A program made the translations under genes and the position numbers. From Bacillus sp. (in: firmicutes) (GTDB lineage Bacteria > Bacillota > Bacilli > Bacillales > Bacillaceae): 35,064 nucleotides of DNA. Below are positions 1-6,523 of the stretch, one piece after another. The notes under the pieces were generated by a model. The model searched no databases. It was not told where the DNA came from and saw only the letters and a list, made by a program, of their open reading frames with translations. Each line of letters opens with the position of its first letter. Positions within the stretch are counted from its first letter, which is position 1. Location of the stretch: NCBI GenBank assembly GCA_031180405.1, contig JAPSLU010000020.1, forward strand, positions 1-35,064, written 5' to 3'.

Positions 1-110
1 CTGCGGTGCTCATTACCAACCCCGGTAACTCCGCTCCTCTCAAGGCTTCGTGCCTCGAAAGGCAAGCGTTAGCAATCAGTCTGAAGGGTTAGCAATTTCA
101 CTTTGTCTAC
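1..110. repeat. GC-rich edge element, probably a dispersed Bacillus repeat
   Basis: This stretch is much richer in G and C than the AT-rich sequence that follows. It has small hairpin-forming pieces around 42-61 and a direct repeat of GTTAGCAAT near 69 and 89. On the minus strand one frame stays open to the window edge and contains the string NACLSRHEALRGAELPG. I associate this kind of peptide with spurious ORFs called from intergenic repeats in Bacillus genomes, but that is from memory and not checked. It is cut by the window edge, so it could also be the end of a neighbouring feature. Confidence 0.4.
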
Positions 111-116
111 ACACTG

Positions 117-148
117 GGCCCTAAAACATCCTGTTTTAGGGCCTTTCT
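117..148. terminator. Strong hairpin terminator
   Basis: A perfect 12-bp stem (GGCCCTAAAACA pairing with TGTTTTAGGGCC) has a 3-nt loop and is followed by TTTC on the plus strand. It is the boundary between whatever lies left of the window and the azoreductase region. The T run is short, so it could also be part of the edge repeat. Confidence 0.6.
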
Positions 149-186
149 ATATGAAAATTTCTGCTTAGCTCTCATAAATTCGAAGA

Positions 187-270
187 TCTATCAACTTCAA
201 GGGTAAATCAATCAACTTTCTTGGATAATCAATCAACTTTCTCACTAAATCTATCATTCGACAAATTCCA
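187..270. repeat. 21-bp tandem repeat, four degenerate units
   Basis: Four consecutive 21-bp units start at 187, 208, 229 and 250. Units 2 and 3 share TCAATCAACTTTCT; units 1 and 4 begin TCTATCA and are more diverged. The period is a multiple of three, so the plus strand reads as a repeated Ser-Ile-Asn-Phe-like heptapeptide, but a stop codon in unit 2 and the lack of a start make it non-coding. It lies upstream of the azoreductase promoter. No function can be assigned. Confidence 0.7.
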
Positions 271-381
271 ACACATTCTCCACCCATTTTAGGTCTATCT
301 ATTGACAAAATCTCATCCTTTTGACGGAATTCTTCTTGAGAAAACTTCGTTATAATTTCTCATATAAGAAAGTCAATATTG

Positions 382-410
382 TTGACACGATGATCAATAT
401 TCATTAGAAT
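382..410 (+). promoter_or_regulatory. SigA-type promoter for the azoreductase gene
   Basis: A -35 TTGACA at 382-387 and a -10 TAGAAT at 405-410 are separated by exactly 17 bp. Transcription would start near 417 and leave a leader of about 140 nt before the azoreductase ATG at 557. Confidence 0.6.
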
Positions 411-431
411 CAATTCCATGCACATTAGTAT

Positions 432-527
432 GTATAGCAACATATTTTAGTAAAAATAAATTAACTCGAGATTTATACTATCCCCTTAGTTGCTATACCA
501 ACGATAGCAATCTGCAACTAGGTTGCA
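432..527. promoter_or_regulatory. Inverted repeats in the azoreductase leader (candidate operators)
   Basis: GTATAGCAAC at 432-441 is matched by its exact reverse complement GTTGCTATAC at 489-498. A second dyad, TGCAAC-TAG-GTTGCA, lies at 513-527. Both are downstream of the predicted promoter and upstream of the ribosome binding site at 544-548. Azoreductase genes in Bacillus are typically repressed by MarR- or DUF24-type regulators that bind such dyads, and a MarR gene follows at 1763. Which protein binds here is inference. Confidence 0.4.
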
Positions 528-556
528 AATTCATCAAGTTATTGGAGGAATTTTAT

Positions 557-1183
557 ATGTCAAACGTATTATTTATCAAAGCAAATTCACGTCCTGTTGA
601 ACAGGCCGTAAGTGTTCAGCTATATGAAGCATTCTTACACACTTACAAAGAAACTCATCCAGAAGATACAATCACTGAACTTGATTTATTTCATGAAAAC
701 CTTCCTTATTATGGGGTTGATATGATAAACGGAATGTTTAAGCGTGCAAAAGGGTTTGAGTTAACATCAGAAGAAGAAAAAGCAGCAAATACAGTTCAAA
801 CATACTTAGATCAATTCCTAGCAGCTGACAAAATTGTTTTTGCATTTCCACTTTGGAATTTTTCTGTACCAGCCGTTCTTCATACGTACATGGATTATTT
901 ATCTCAAGCAGGTAAAACCTTCAAATATACAACAGAAGGCCCAGTCGGCTTATTAACAGAGAAAAAGGTAGCTCTTTTAAATGCTCGTGGTGGCGTTTAT
1001 TCAGAAGGCCCAGCAGCATCAGTAGAAATGTCAGTTAACTATATTAAAAATGTGTTAGCTTTCTGGGGAATTACAAATACAACTGACATCATTATCGAAG
1101 GTCACAACCAATTCCCTGATCGTTCAAAGGACATCATTGAAGAAGGTATTCGTAAAGCAGCTGAATTAGCAAGCAAATTTTAG
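557..1183 (+). CDS. azoR: FMN-dependent NADH:quinone/azo oxidoreductase (AzoR family)
   Basis: The 208-residue product is a cytoplasmic flavodoxin-fold enzyme that uses FMN and NAD(P)H to reduce quinones and azo compounds by two electrons, avoiding semiquinone stress. The N-terminal beta strand and phosphate-binding loop region (VLFIKANSRPVEQAVS) and the segment FPLWNFSVPAVLHTYMDY, which contributes to FMN binding in the AzoR family, are both present, as is NARGGVYSEGP in the second half. Length equals the family norm of about 208-211. The upstream TTG at 542 overlaps the GGAGG ribosome binding site, so I place the start at the ATG at 557. It has its own promoter and leader dyads. Membership is clear; the preferred substrate (quinone or azo dye) is not visible. 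Confidence 0.88.
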   Translation: MSNVLFIKANSRPVEQAVSVQLYEAFLHTYKETHPEDTITELDLFHENLPYYGVDMINGMFKRAKGFELTSEEEKAANTVQTYLDQFLAADKIVFAFPLWNFSVPAVLHTYMDYLSQAGKTFKYTTEGPVGLLTEKKVALLNARGGVYSEGPAASVEMSVNYIKNVLAFWGITNTTDIIIEGHNQFPDRSKDIIEEGIRKAAELASKF

Positions 1184-1186
1184 TAC

Positions 1187-1337
1187 AAAAGCGCAAGCGC
1201 CTTGGTCAACTTTGGGCAATAAGACACCATTGTATAGATAGCGTTCTTTACCTTCAATTAATTGCTTCTTATGACCTTGAGGAGTTAGGCATCTTATTTT
1301 TTGCAAAAAGTAAGACTGCTGGAGCTGGATATCAACA
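1187..1337. repeat. Dispersed hairpin repeat R1, copy 1
   Basis: It begins AAAAGCGCAAGCGCCTTGGTC, continues with GGGCAATAAGAC, contains GAGGAGTTAGGCATCTTA and a TTTTTTGCAAAAAGTAAG hairpin, and ends in CTGCTGGAGCTGGA. The same ordered blocks recur at 8877-9019 and, more degraded, at 32711-32890. All three lie just after the end of a gene. An apparent minus-strand ORF over this region is a by-product of the repeat. I recall similar elements as common intergenic repeats in Bacillus genomes. Confidence 0.8.
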
Positions 1338-1381
1338 GCTAATCCACAGTACAAAAATTTTATAAATTCATAAACAATTAG

Positions 1382-1410
1382 AAAAAGCGAGTGAATAACT
1401 TGCTTTTTTT
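1382..1410 (+). terminator. Rho-independent terminator after azoR
   Basis: AAAAAGCGAG pairs with CTTGCTTTTT around a short loop, and T residues continue to 1410. It lies about 200 nt after azoR, on the far side of repeat copy 1, and probably ends the azoR transcript. Confidence 0.6.
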
Positions 1411-1429
1411 ATTTCATTCATCTCTATCA

Positions 1430-1588
1430 TCAAAACTGGGAGCTGTTCCATCCTTCCCCAGATTCACATTCCTCTGCACACCCGCCAATCTCCTGAATTA
1501 AAACGCGTGTAATATCTGCTCTATGACACGCTGCTAAGGCAGGATTAAAATAAACTATATAGTTACAGTAAACAACACAGATGGACAT
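1430..1588 (-). CDS. Possible 52-residue Cys-rich small ORF or gene remnant
   Basis: A minus-strand frame runs from an ATG at 1588 to TGA at 1430. The product has a hydrophobic start (MSICVVYCNYIVYF) followed by NPALAACHRADITRV and a polar Cys/Glu-rich tail with GGCAEECESGEGW. The composition looks protein-like rather than random, but no convincing ribosome binding site precedes the ATG and an in-frame stop lies about eight codons upstream. It may be the 3' remnant of a decayed gene. I do not recognise a family. Confidence 0.25.
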   Translation of the reverse strand: MSICVVYCNYIVYFNPALAACHRADITRVLIQEIGGCAEECESGEGWNSSQF

Positions 1589-1691
1589 TCCATCATACGC
1601 ATACTGTCCCTAAGTATTTGTCATAGAGTGTGGAACTCATTATTCAATTTTTCTCCGTTTGTGTTATTCTTGGGTATAATTTCCTACAAAA

Positions 1692-1720
1692 TTGACAATA
1701 TATTTATTTATTACTAAAAT
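1692..1720 (+). promoter_or_regulatory. SigA-type promoter for the MarR gene
   Basis: TTGACA at 1692-1697 and TAAAAT at 1715-1720 are spaced by 17 bp. The predicted start is about 35 nt before the MarR ATG, and a ribosome binding site (AGGAG) sits at 1747-1751. Confidence 0.6.
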
Positions 1721-1762
1721 TATTTTAAATGTATTTACAATTTATTAGGAGTCTATCTTAAA

Positions 1763-2194
1763 ATGACACTTACGTTAAACGACTTTATTAGTATATTTAT
1801 TCACCAAACAGATCTAGAGCTTACAGGTTATGTTAAAGCTAAGCTTTCTCCCTTTAATATTGCACCCGAACAAAACTTAATTATGATGTTGCTTTGGGAA
1901 AAAGATGGCCTTAGTCAAAATATGGTTGCTAACAAGTTAAATAAAGATAAAACAAATATCGCAAGAATGGCTTATGGTCTTGAACAAAAAGGATTTGTTA
2001 AACGACTAAATTGTCCGATGGATCGTCGAGTTCAGCGTCTGTATTTAACAAAAGAAGGAGCAGAGCTGAAAAAACACATTATTCCTATAGCCACACAGTT
2101 CAACCAGGTTTTATGTCAAAATATTACCCTCGAGGAACTAAATCAAGTTAGACAAATACTATCTAAAATGCGAGCTAATTTAAAAGAGCATTAG
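1763..2194 (+). CDS. MarR-family transcriptional regulator
   Basis: The 143-residue product has the usual MarR length and plan: a helical dimerisation arm (1-30), a winged helix-turn-helix at about 45-100 with GLSQNMVANKLNKDKTNIAR as the reading region, the wing DRRVQRLYLTKEG at about 87-100, and a C-terminal dimerisation helix. The single Cys in the wing region (NCPMDRR) and one near the C terminus (LCQN) could allow redox or quinone sensing as in MhqR/OhrR-like relatives, but this is inference. It follows azoR on the same strand with its own promoter and terminator, so it is separately transcribed. Control of azoR is plausible from position and from known MarR control of azoreductases in B. 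subtilis. Confidence 0.85.
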   Translation: MTLTLNDFISIFIHQTDLELTGYVKAKLSPFNIAPEQNLIMMLLWEKDGLSQNMVANKLNKDKTNIARMAYGLEQKGFVKRLNCPMDRRVQRLYLTKEGAELKKHIIPIATQFNQVLCQNITLEELNQVRQILSKMRANLKEH

Positions 2195-2196
2195 TG

Positions 2197-2224
2197 AGGA
2201 AGCCTATTATCAGGCTTCTTTTTG
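2197..2224 (+). terminator. Terminator after the MarR gene
   Basis: GAAGCCT at 2199-2205 pairs with AGGCTTC at 2212-2218, followed by TTTTT. The T run abuts the SigB-type -35 box of the next gene. Confidence 0.75.
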
Positions 2225-2249
2225 TTTAGGCATCACAAAAATTGGGAAT
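2224..2249 (+). promoter_or_regulatory. SigB-type general-stress promoter
   Basis: GTTTAG at 2224-2229 and GGGAAT at 2244-2249, 14 bp apart, fit the B. subtilis SigB consensus (GTTTAA, 12-15 bp, GGGWAW). The downstream SDR belongs to a family known as SigB-controlled general stress proteins in B. subtilis, which supports the match. Confidence 0.55.
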
Positions 2250-2329
2250 AGAAATACCACTTCACGAACATACTTTTACATCTTTTTCACATAATAGGTA
2301 AACGATGAAACTTAAAGGAGGTACTAACA

Positions 2330-3202
2330 TTGAGTAACAATCAAAATCAACAAAAACAAACATTGCCACCACAGCATCAGGATGTTCAGCCAGGTCACGA
2401 GGATTTAATGAATCCTAAGCCAGCATTTGATGATCAAACGTATACTGGAAGTGGAAAGCTAAAAAATAAAGTCGCGATTATTACAGGTGGAGATAGTGGA
2501 ATCGGACGAGCTGTTGCTGTATTTTTTGCAAAAGAAGGCGCAAATGTAGTCATTTCGTATCTAGATGAGCAAAAAGATGCAGAAGAAACAAAAAAACACG
2601 TGGAAGCAATCGGTCAAAAATGTTTGCTTATATCAGGGGATATTGGCGATGAGTCTGTATGTCAACAAATCGTTGAAAAAACAATTAATACATTTGGCCA
2701 ATTAGATATATTAGTAAATAACGCCGCTGAGCAGCATCCTCAAAAAGGGCTAGAAGACATCACAAGTGAACAGCTGGAGCGCACATTTAGAACAAATATT
2801 TTCTCCTTCTTCTATTTAACGAAGGCTGCTCTTCCCCATCTTAAAAAAGGAAGTGCAATAGTAAATACATCATCAGTAACTGCTTACGCTGGAAATGAAC
2901 AATTACTTGATTACTCAGCAACTAAAGGAGCCATCACAACTTTCACTCGATCACTCGCTTTAAATCTTGCTGGTAAAGGAATCCGTGTAAATGGAGTGGC
3001 CCCTGGCCCAATCTGGACACCTCTCATTCCATCAACCTTTCCAGCTGATCAGGTCGCAACCTTTGGAGCAAATACCCCAATGAAGCGACCTGGTCAACCC
3101 GAGGAGCTTGCACCAGCTTATGTATTTTTAGCTAGTGATGACTCTTCCTATATGTCCGGTCAAATCATTCATGTGAACGGTGGTAAAATCGTAAACGGTT
3201 AA
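2330..3202 (+). CDS. SDR-family stress oxidoreductase (YhxD/YdaD-like)
   Basis: The 290-residue product is an NAD(P)-dependent short-chain dehydrogenase. A polar 40-residue N-terminal extension (PPQHQDVQPGHEDLMNPKP), typical of the YhxD/YdaD/YhdF stress SDR group, precedes the Rossmann fold. The cofactor loop TGGDSGIG is at 52-59, NNAA at 130-133, and the catalytic residues are Asn156, Ser182, Tyr195 and Lys199 (YSATK). PGPIWTPLIPS near 225-236 is the cofactor and substrate loop. It starts at TTG 2330, seven to nine nt after AAAGGAGGT. B. subtilis yhxD lies beside comK; here the gene is at the far end of the block, so orthology with yhxD versus ydaD is open. Substrate unknown. Confidence 0.87.
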   Translation: MSNNQNQQKQTLPPQHQDVQPGHEDLMNPKPAFDDQTYTGSGKLKNKVAIITGGDSGIGRAVAVFFAKEGANVVISYLDEQKDAEETKKHVEAIGQKCLLISGDIGDESVCQQIVEKTINTFGQLDILVNNAAEQHPQKGLEDITSEQLERTFRTNIFSFFYLTKAALPHLKKGSAIVNTSSVTAYAGNEQLLDYSATKGAITTFTRSLALNLAGKGIRVNGVAPGPIWTPLIPSTFPADQVATFGANTPMKRPGQPEELAPAYVFLASDDSSYMSGQIIHVNGGKIVNG

Positions 3203-3206
3203 AATT

Positions 3207-3237
3207 AAGGGGACTGTCCATTAGATAGTCCCTTTCA
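3207..3237. terminator. Terminator between convergent SDR and amylase-like genes
   Basis: GGGGACTGTC pairs with GATAGTCCC around a short AT loop, with CTTTC on the plus side. It sits between two convergent genes whose stop codons are only about 40 nt apart and may serve both. Confidence 0.6.
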
Positions 3238-3242
3238 TCTTT

Positions 3243-4583
3243 TTACGCTTTTTTCTTCCCGCGTTTATTAGCTAAGATCAGAAAAAGGATAAATAATGTT
3301 GGAACAATGATGAAAACACTTATAAAGGGAATATTCAACCCTGTTTTTTCCTTTATCTCATATACTTCAGCTATTTCACGATCAACAATGAACTCATATT
3401 CGTTATTTTCCTCTTCAAATGTGTCTCCAGTTAGTAATCCTTCCAGCTTTTTATTATCAGAAATGTCAGAAGCAGAAATTTTCACTCTTTGAGTTTCGGT
3501 CGTATTGTTAATCGCAACAATCATCGATTCACCTTGATGGGATCGTTTAAAAATAATCATCCCGTTTTTTTCATATAAAACCTCATAGTCACCTTGAGTT
3601 AAAGTTGGGAAATTTTTTCTAACAATTGAGAGCTTTGCCAAGTAATCAATTAATTCCTCGTCTGATTGAAAGTTCATTAAAGGACGATTTGTTGGTGGTT
3701 CCCCTCCATCTACCGCAATTTCAGATCCATAATAAACGACTGGAGTTCCAGGAATCATGTACATATAGGAAAATGCCATTTTCAACCGGACACCTGGATG
3801 CTGGTTATTTTCAATTGCGTGTCTTGTAAAGCGCACCGTTCGATCACTATCTACATAAGTACTAAGTAAAGGTGATGACTGGTTAACAACTTCTGTTATC
3901 GATTGAAAGGATTGATCAACATTTGCAAATACTTTTGCTGACACGTCATAAAAGGATCGATTTAGAATAGAATCAAAGCCAATTTCTAAATAGGTTGAAC
4001 TGTCATTCGTAGAATCAACTGAACCAACTAAATAATACTGTTCATTCACTTCCTGTAGGTGCTTGTGAAAATCCTTCCACTCGTTTTGCTCAATAGCATC
4101 AGCTTGCTCAACATAGTACCCATCAACATTTGTTTCTTTCATCCACCATAATGCAGTTTGAGTAAGAGATTGATCCAATTTTCCATAGTCCAGCAATATG
4201 TTCATTTCTAGCTTATGTGCTTCCTCTACAAGTCGCTTTACATCCTCTACTGTACCAGCATGCTCATCAATCGATTTTACATCACTTGCATCATTTTCTT
4301 CATCAAAAATAGGGGAAAGAATGATGGATGTAAATCCCATATCGTGGATGTATTCAATCTTTTTTGTGATTCCTTCAATATCCCCACCATGATAGGCTGT
4401 TGGATCTTCAAAATCCAGATCCCCCCCATCATTGTTAGAATTTCCATTATTAAATCGATCAACGACAACATAATAGGCGATTTCATTCTGCCATGACTTT
4501 TCTACTTTTTCATCTGCACTCACTGGGGATGCGTAAAAAAGAAGAAAAGGAATAAGCAAAAGCTTTATAGCTTGTCTATACAT
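3243..4583 (-). CDS. Secreted, membrane-anchored GH13 alpha-amylase homologue, predicted catalytically inactive
   Basis: The 446-residue product has an N-terminal signal peptide (1-23, ending SPVSA), an alpha-amylase TIM-barrel segment, a C-terminal beta domain (about 330-410), a transmembrane helix (418-438) and a KRGKKKA tail, so it should be tethered to the outer face of the membrane. Family marks are YYVVVDRFNNGN (37-48), YHGGDIEGI (64-72) and PGTPVVYYGSEI (278-289). The barrel is shortened: domain B and the usual Asp-x-x-x-Asn-His motif are gone (LLDYGKLDQ at 130-138). The nucleophile Asp aligns with Glu159, with its Arg replaced by Tyr157 (DGYYVE); the acid/base Glu aligns with Ser188 (VGSVD); and the third Asp, normally in DNHD, aligns with Arg248 (DSDR). 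Its start follows AGGAGG. A glycan-binding or scaffold role is inferred. Confidence 0.8.
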   Translation of the reverse strand: MYRQAIKLLLIPFLLFYASPVSADEKVEKSWQNEIAYYVVVDRFNNGNSNNDGGDLDFEDPTAYHGGDIEGITKKIEYIHDMGFTSIILSPIFDEENDASDVKSIDEHAGTVEDVKRLVEEAHKLEMNILLDYGKLDQSLTQTALWWMKETNVDGYYVEQADAIEQNEWKDFHKHLQEVNEQYYLVGSVDSTNDSSTYLEIGFDSILNRSFYDVSAKVFANVDQSFQSITEVVNQSSPLLSTYVDSDRTVRFTRHAIENNQHPGVRLKMAFSYMYMIPGTPVVYYGSEIAVDGGEPPTNRPLMNFQSDEELIDYLAKLSIVRKNFPTLTQGDYEVLYEKNGMIIFKRSHQGESMIVAINNTTETQRVKISASDISDNKKLEGLLTGDTFEEENNEYEFIVDREIAEVYEIKEKTGLNIPFISVFIIVPTLFILFLILANKRGKKKA

Positions 4584-4756
4584 TTCGTTCCGTTCCTCCT
4601 ATATCTATATCTCTACGTTCTTAAGAGTATCTCTTCCATCATGGACCGTCAAATTTTTATTTTGTGTATTTACCTATAAAATCTTTGTTTATGAATATCC
4701 TTGTGATTATTTGAAAAAGCTTAATACTACATATTTTTTCTATTAAAGGAGTCAGC

Positions 4757-6511
4757 ATGCTTAAAGAAGCTATTTACCATCGTCCCAAAGACCAATTTGC
4801 ATACCCTGATTTTGACGGTTCATTTCACATTCAACTTCAGACAAAACATCAAGATGTTACATCTGTCATTCTTATTTATGGAGATCCCTTCGAATTTGAC
4901 CAAGGCCACTGGAAGTGTACAACCGTACAGATGAAAAAAAGTGGAACAGATGGTTTATTTGATTATTGGTTTATCGCTATTTTCCCACCGCAAAAGCGTT
5001 TACGATATGCGTTTCACTTAAAATCCCCTGATATGGATCTATTTTTTACGGAAAAAGGATTTACTAACAATGTTCATTGTGATTTTTCTCATTATTTTTG
5101 CATGCCTTACCACCATAGTTCAGATGGATTAAAAGCTCCTGAATGGGTAAAAAGCACAATATGGTATCAAATCTTCCCAGATCGATTTGCAAATGGAGAT
5201 AAAACAAATGATCCGAAAGCAACGTTACCATGGAACAGTACAGAACCAACATTAGAGTCAATTTTTGGCGGTGATCTTAAAGGAGTCATCAAACATCTTG
5301 ATTACCTAGTGGATTTAGGGATAAATGGAATTTATTTCACACCCCTATTTAAAGCAAATTCAAATCATAAGTATGACACTGTAAATTACTTTGAAATTGA
5401 CCCACAGTTCGGAACTTTGGAGGATTTTAAGGAAGTTGTGAAACAATGTCATGCTAGAGGAATACGAGTTATGCTTGATGCGGTTTTTAATCATTGTGGA
5501 AAAGATTTTCCTCCTTTCCAGGATGTTCTGCTAAATGGGGAAAACTCAACATATAAAAACTGGTTTCATACAACCTTCGCAAAATCCGGTGAACTTCACT
5601 ATGAGACCTTTTCCTTTGAGAAATCCATGCCAAAGCTTAATACCCAAAACCCAGAGGTTCGAAAGTATTTACTTGAGGTCGGACAATATTGGATCAAAGA
5701 ATGTCACATTGATGGGTGGCGGTTAGATGTTGCGAATGAAATCGACCACCAATTTTGGAGAGAGTTTCGTCAAGCTGTAAAAGGAATACATCCTGATGTC
5801 TATCTTGTTGGAGAGGTTTGGCATGATGCAATGCCATGGCTTGGAGGTGAGCAGTTTGATGCTGTGATGAATTATCCTTTAGCAAACCTTCTACATCAAT
5901 TTTTTGCATATGATGCACTAAATGCTAAATTATTCAGTTATGAATTACAAAGATATTTACATCAGTACCCAAAGCATGTCTACGAAACAACCTTTAACAT
6001 GATTGGAAGTCATGATACACCTAGAATATTAAATCTTTCGAAGATGAATAAACAAAAGGTAAAGCTATTAACCGCTTTCCAATTCAGTTTCTATGGCTCC
6101 CCTTCGATCTACTATGGGGATGAAATCGGGTTAACCGGAGAACAAGATCCTGGATGCAGAGGGTGCATGAATTGGGATGCCTCGAAGCAGGACCAAGATA
6201 TGTTAGCGTTTATGAAAAAACTAATTCATCTCCGCAAGACATATCCCGTGATAGGAAATGATGGAGAATTTTGCATCTTATCCGCGGATGAAAATCAAAA
6301 TTCCTTATGTTATAAAAGGGAGAACACTAATCAGCTTATGATTATTGTCATGAATAATCACCCTAAAAAACAAACCATTCCGCTTCCTATTTATCTAAAA
6401 GACCGCACGATTCTTGATTTATGGAAATCAGAGGAATTTTCCGCCCATTCAGAAGAGTTATCTGTCACACTTGATGGTTATGATTTTGCCTTTTTGCTAA
6501 TTCAAAAATAA
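4757..6511 (+). CDS. Cyclomaltodextrinase / neopullulanase / maltogenic amylase (GH13_20 type)
   Basis: The 584-residue product hydrolyses cyclodextrins, pullulan or maltodextrins in the cytoplasm; no signal peptide is present. An N-terminal CBM34-like beta domain (about 1-125) is followed by the GH13 barrel from WYQIFPDRFANGD (136-148). The barrel carries GGDLKGVIKHLDYL (171-184), DAVFNHCG (241-248), the nucleophile Asp324 in DGWRLDVANE, the acid/base Glu353 in GEVWHD, and Asp420 in SHDTPR. A C-terminal beta domain ends the protein. Length matches the family (about 580-590). It starts at 4757 after AAAGGAG. It is divergent from the inactive homologue and convergent, 12 nt apart, with the AraC gene. 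No ABC maltodextrin transporter is nearby. Exact substrate range cannot be read. Confidence 0.9.
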   Translation: MLKEAIYHRPKDQFAYPDFDGSFHIQLQTKHQDVTSVILIYGDPFEFDQGHWKCTTVQMKKSGTDGLFDYWFIAIFPPQKRLRYAFHLKSPDMDLFFTEKGFTNNVHCDFSHYFCMPYHHSSDGLKAPEWVKSTIWYQIFPDRFANGDKTNDPKATLPWNSTEPTLESIFGGDLKGVIKHLDYLVDLGINGIYFTPLFKANSNHKYDTVNYFEIDPQFGTLEDFKEVVKQCHARGIRVMLDAVFNHCGKDFPPFQDVLLNGENSTYKNWFHTTFAKSGELHYETFSFEKSMPKLNTQNPEVRKYLLEVGQYWIKECHIDGWRLDVANEIDHQFWREFRQAVKGIHPDVYLVGEVWHDAMPWLGGEQFDAVMNYPLANLLHQFFAYDALNAKLFSYELQRYLHQYPKHVYETTFNMIGSHDTPRILNLSKMNKQKVKLLTAFQFSFYGSPSIYYGDEIGLTGEQDPGCRGCMNWDASKQDQDMLAFMKKLIHLRKTYPVIGNDGEFCILSADENQNSLCYKRENTNQLMIIVMNNHPKKQTIPLPIYLKDRTILDLWKSEEFSAHSEELSVTLDGYDFAFLLIQK

Positions 6512-6523
6512 ATGAAAGGATGA

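Noticed and set aside
1166-1354. 62-residue minus-strand ORF after azoR
   Set aside because: It coincides with repeat R1 copy 1, and the same DNA recurs twice in the window in different frames, so it is not coding.
4198-4496. Several overlapping ORFs antisense to the GH13 homologue
   Set aside because: They are shadows of a gene with a signal peptide, family motifs and a ribosome binding site; none has its own start signal.
4700-4730. Possible CcpA cre site (TTTGAAAAAGCTTA) upstream of the GH13_20 gene
   Set aside because: It lacks the central CG of the cre consensus, so the match is too weak to report as a site.
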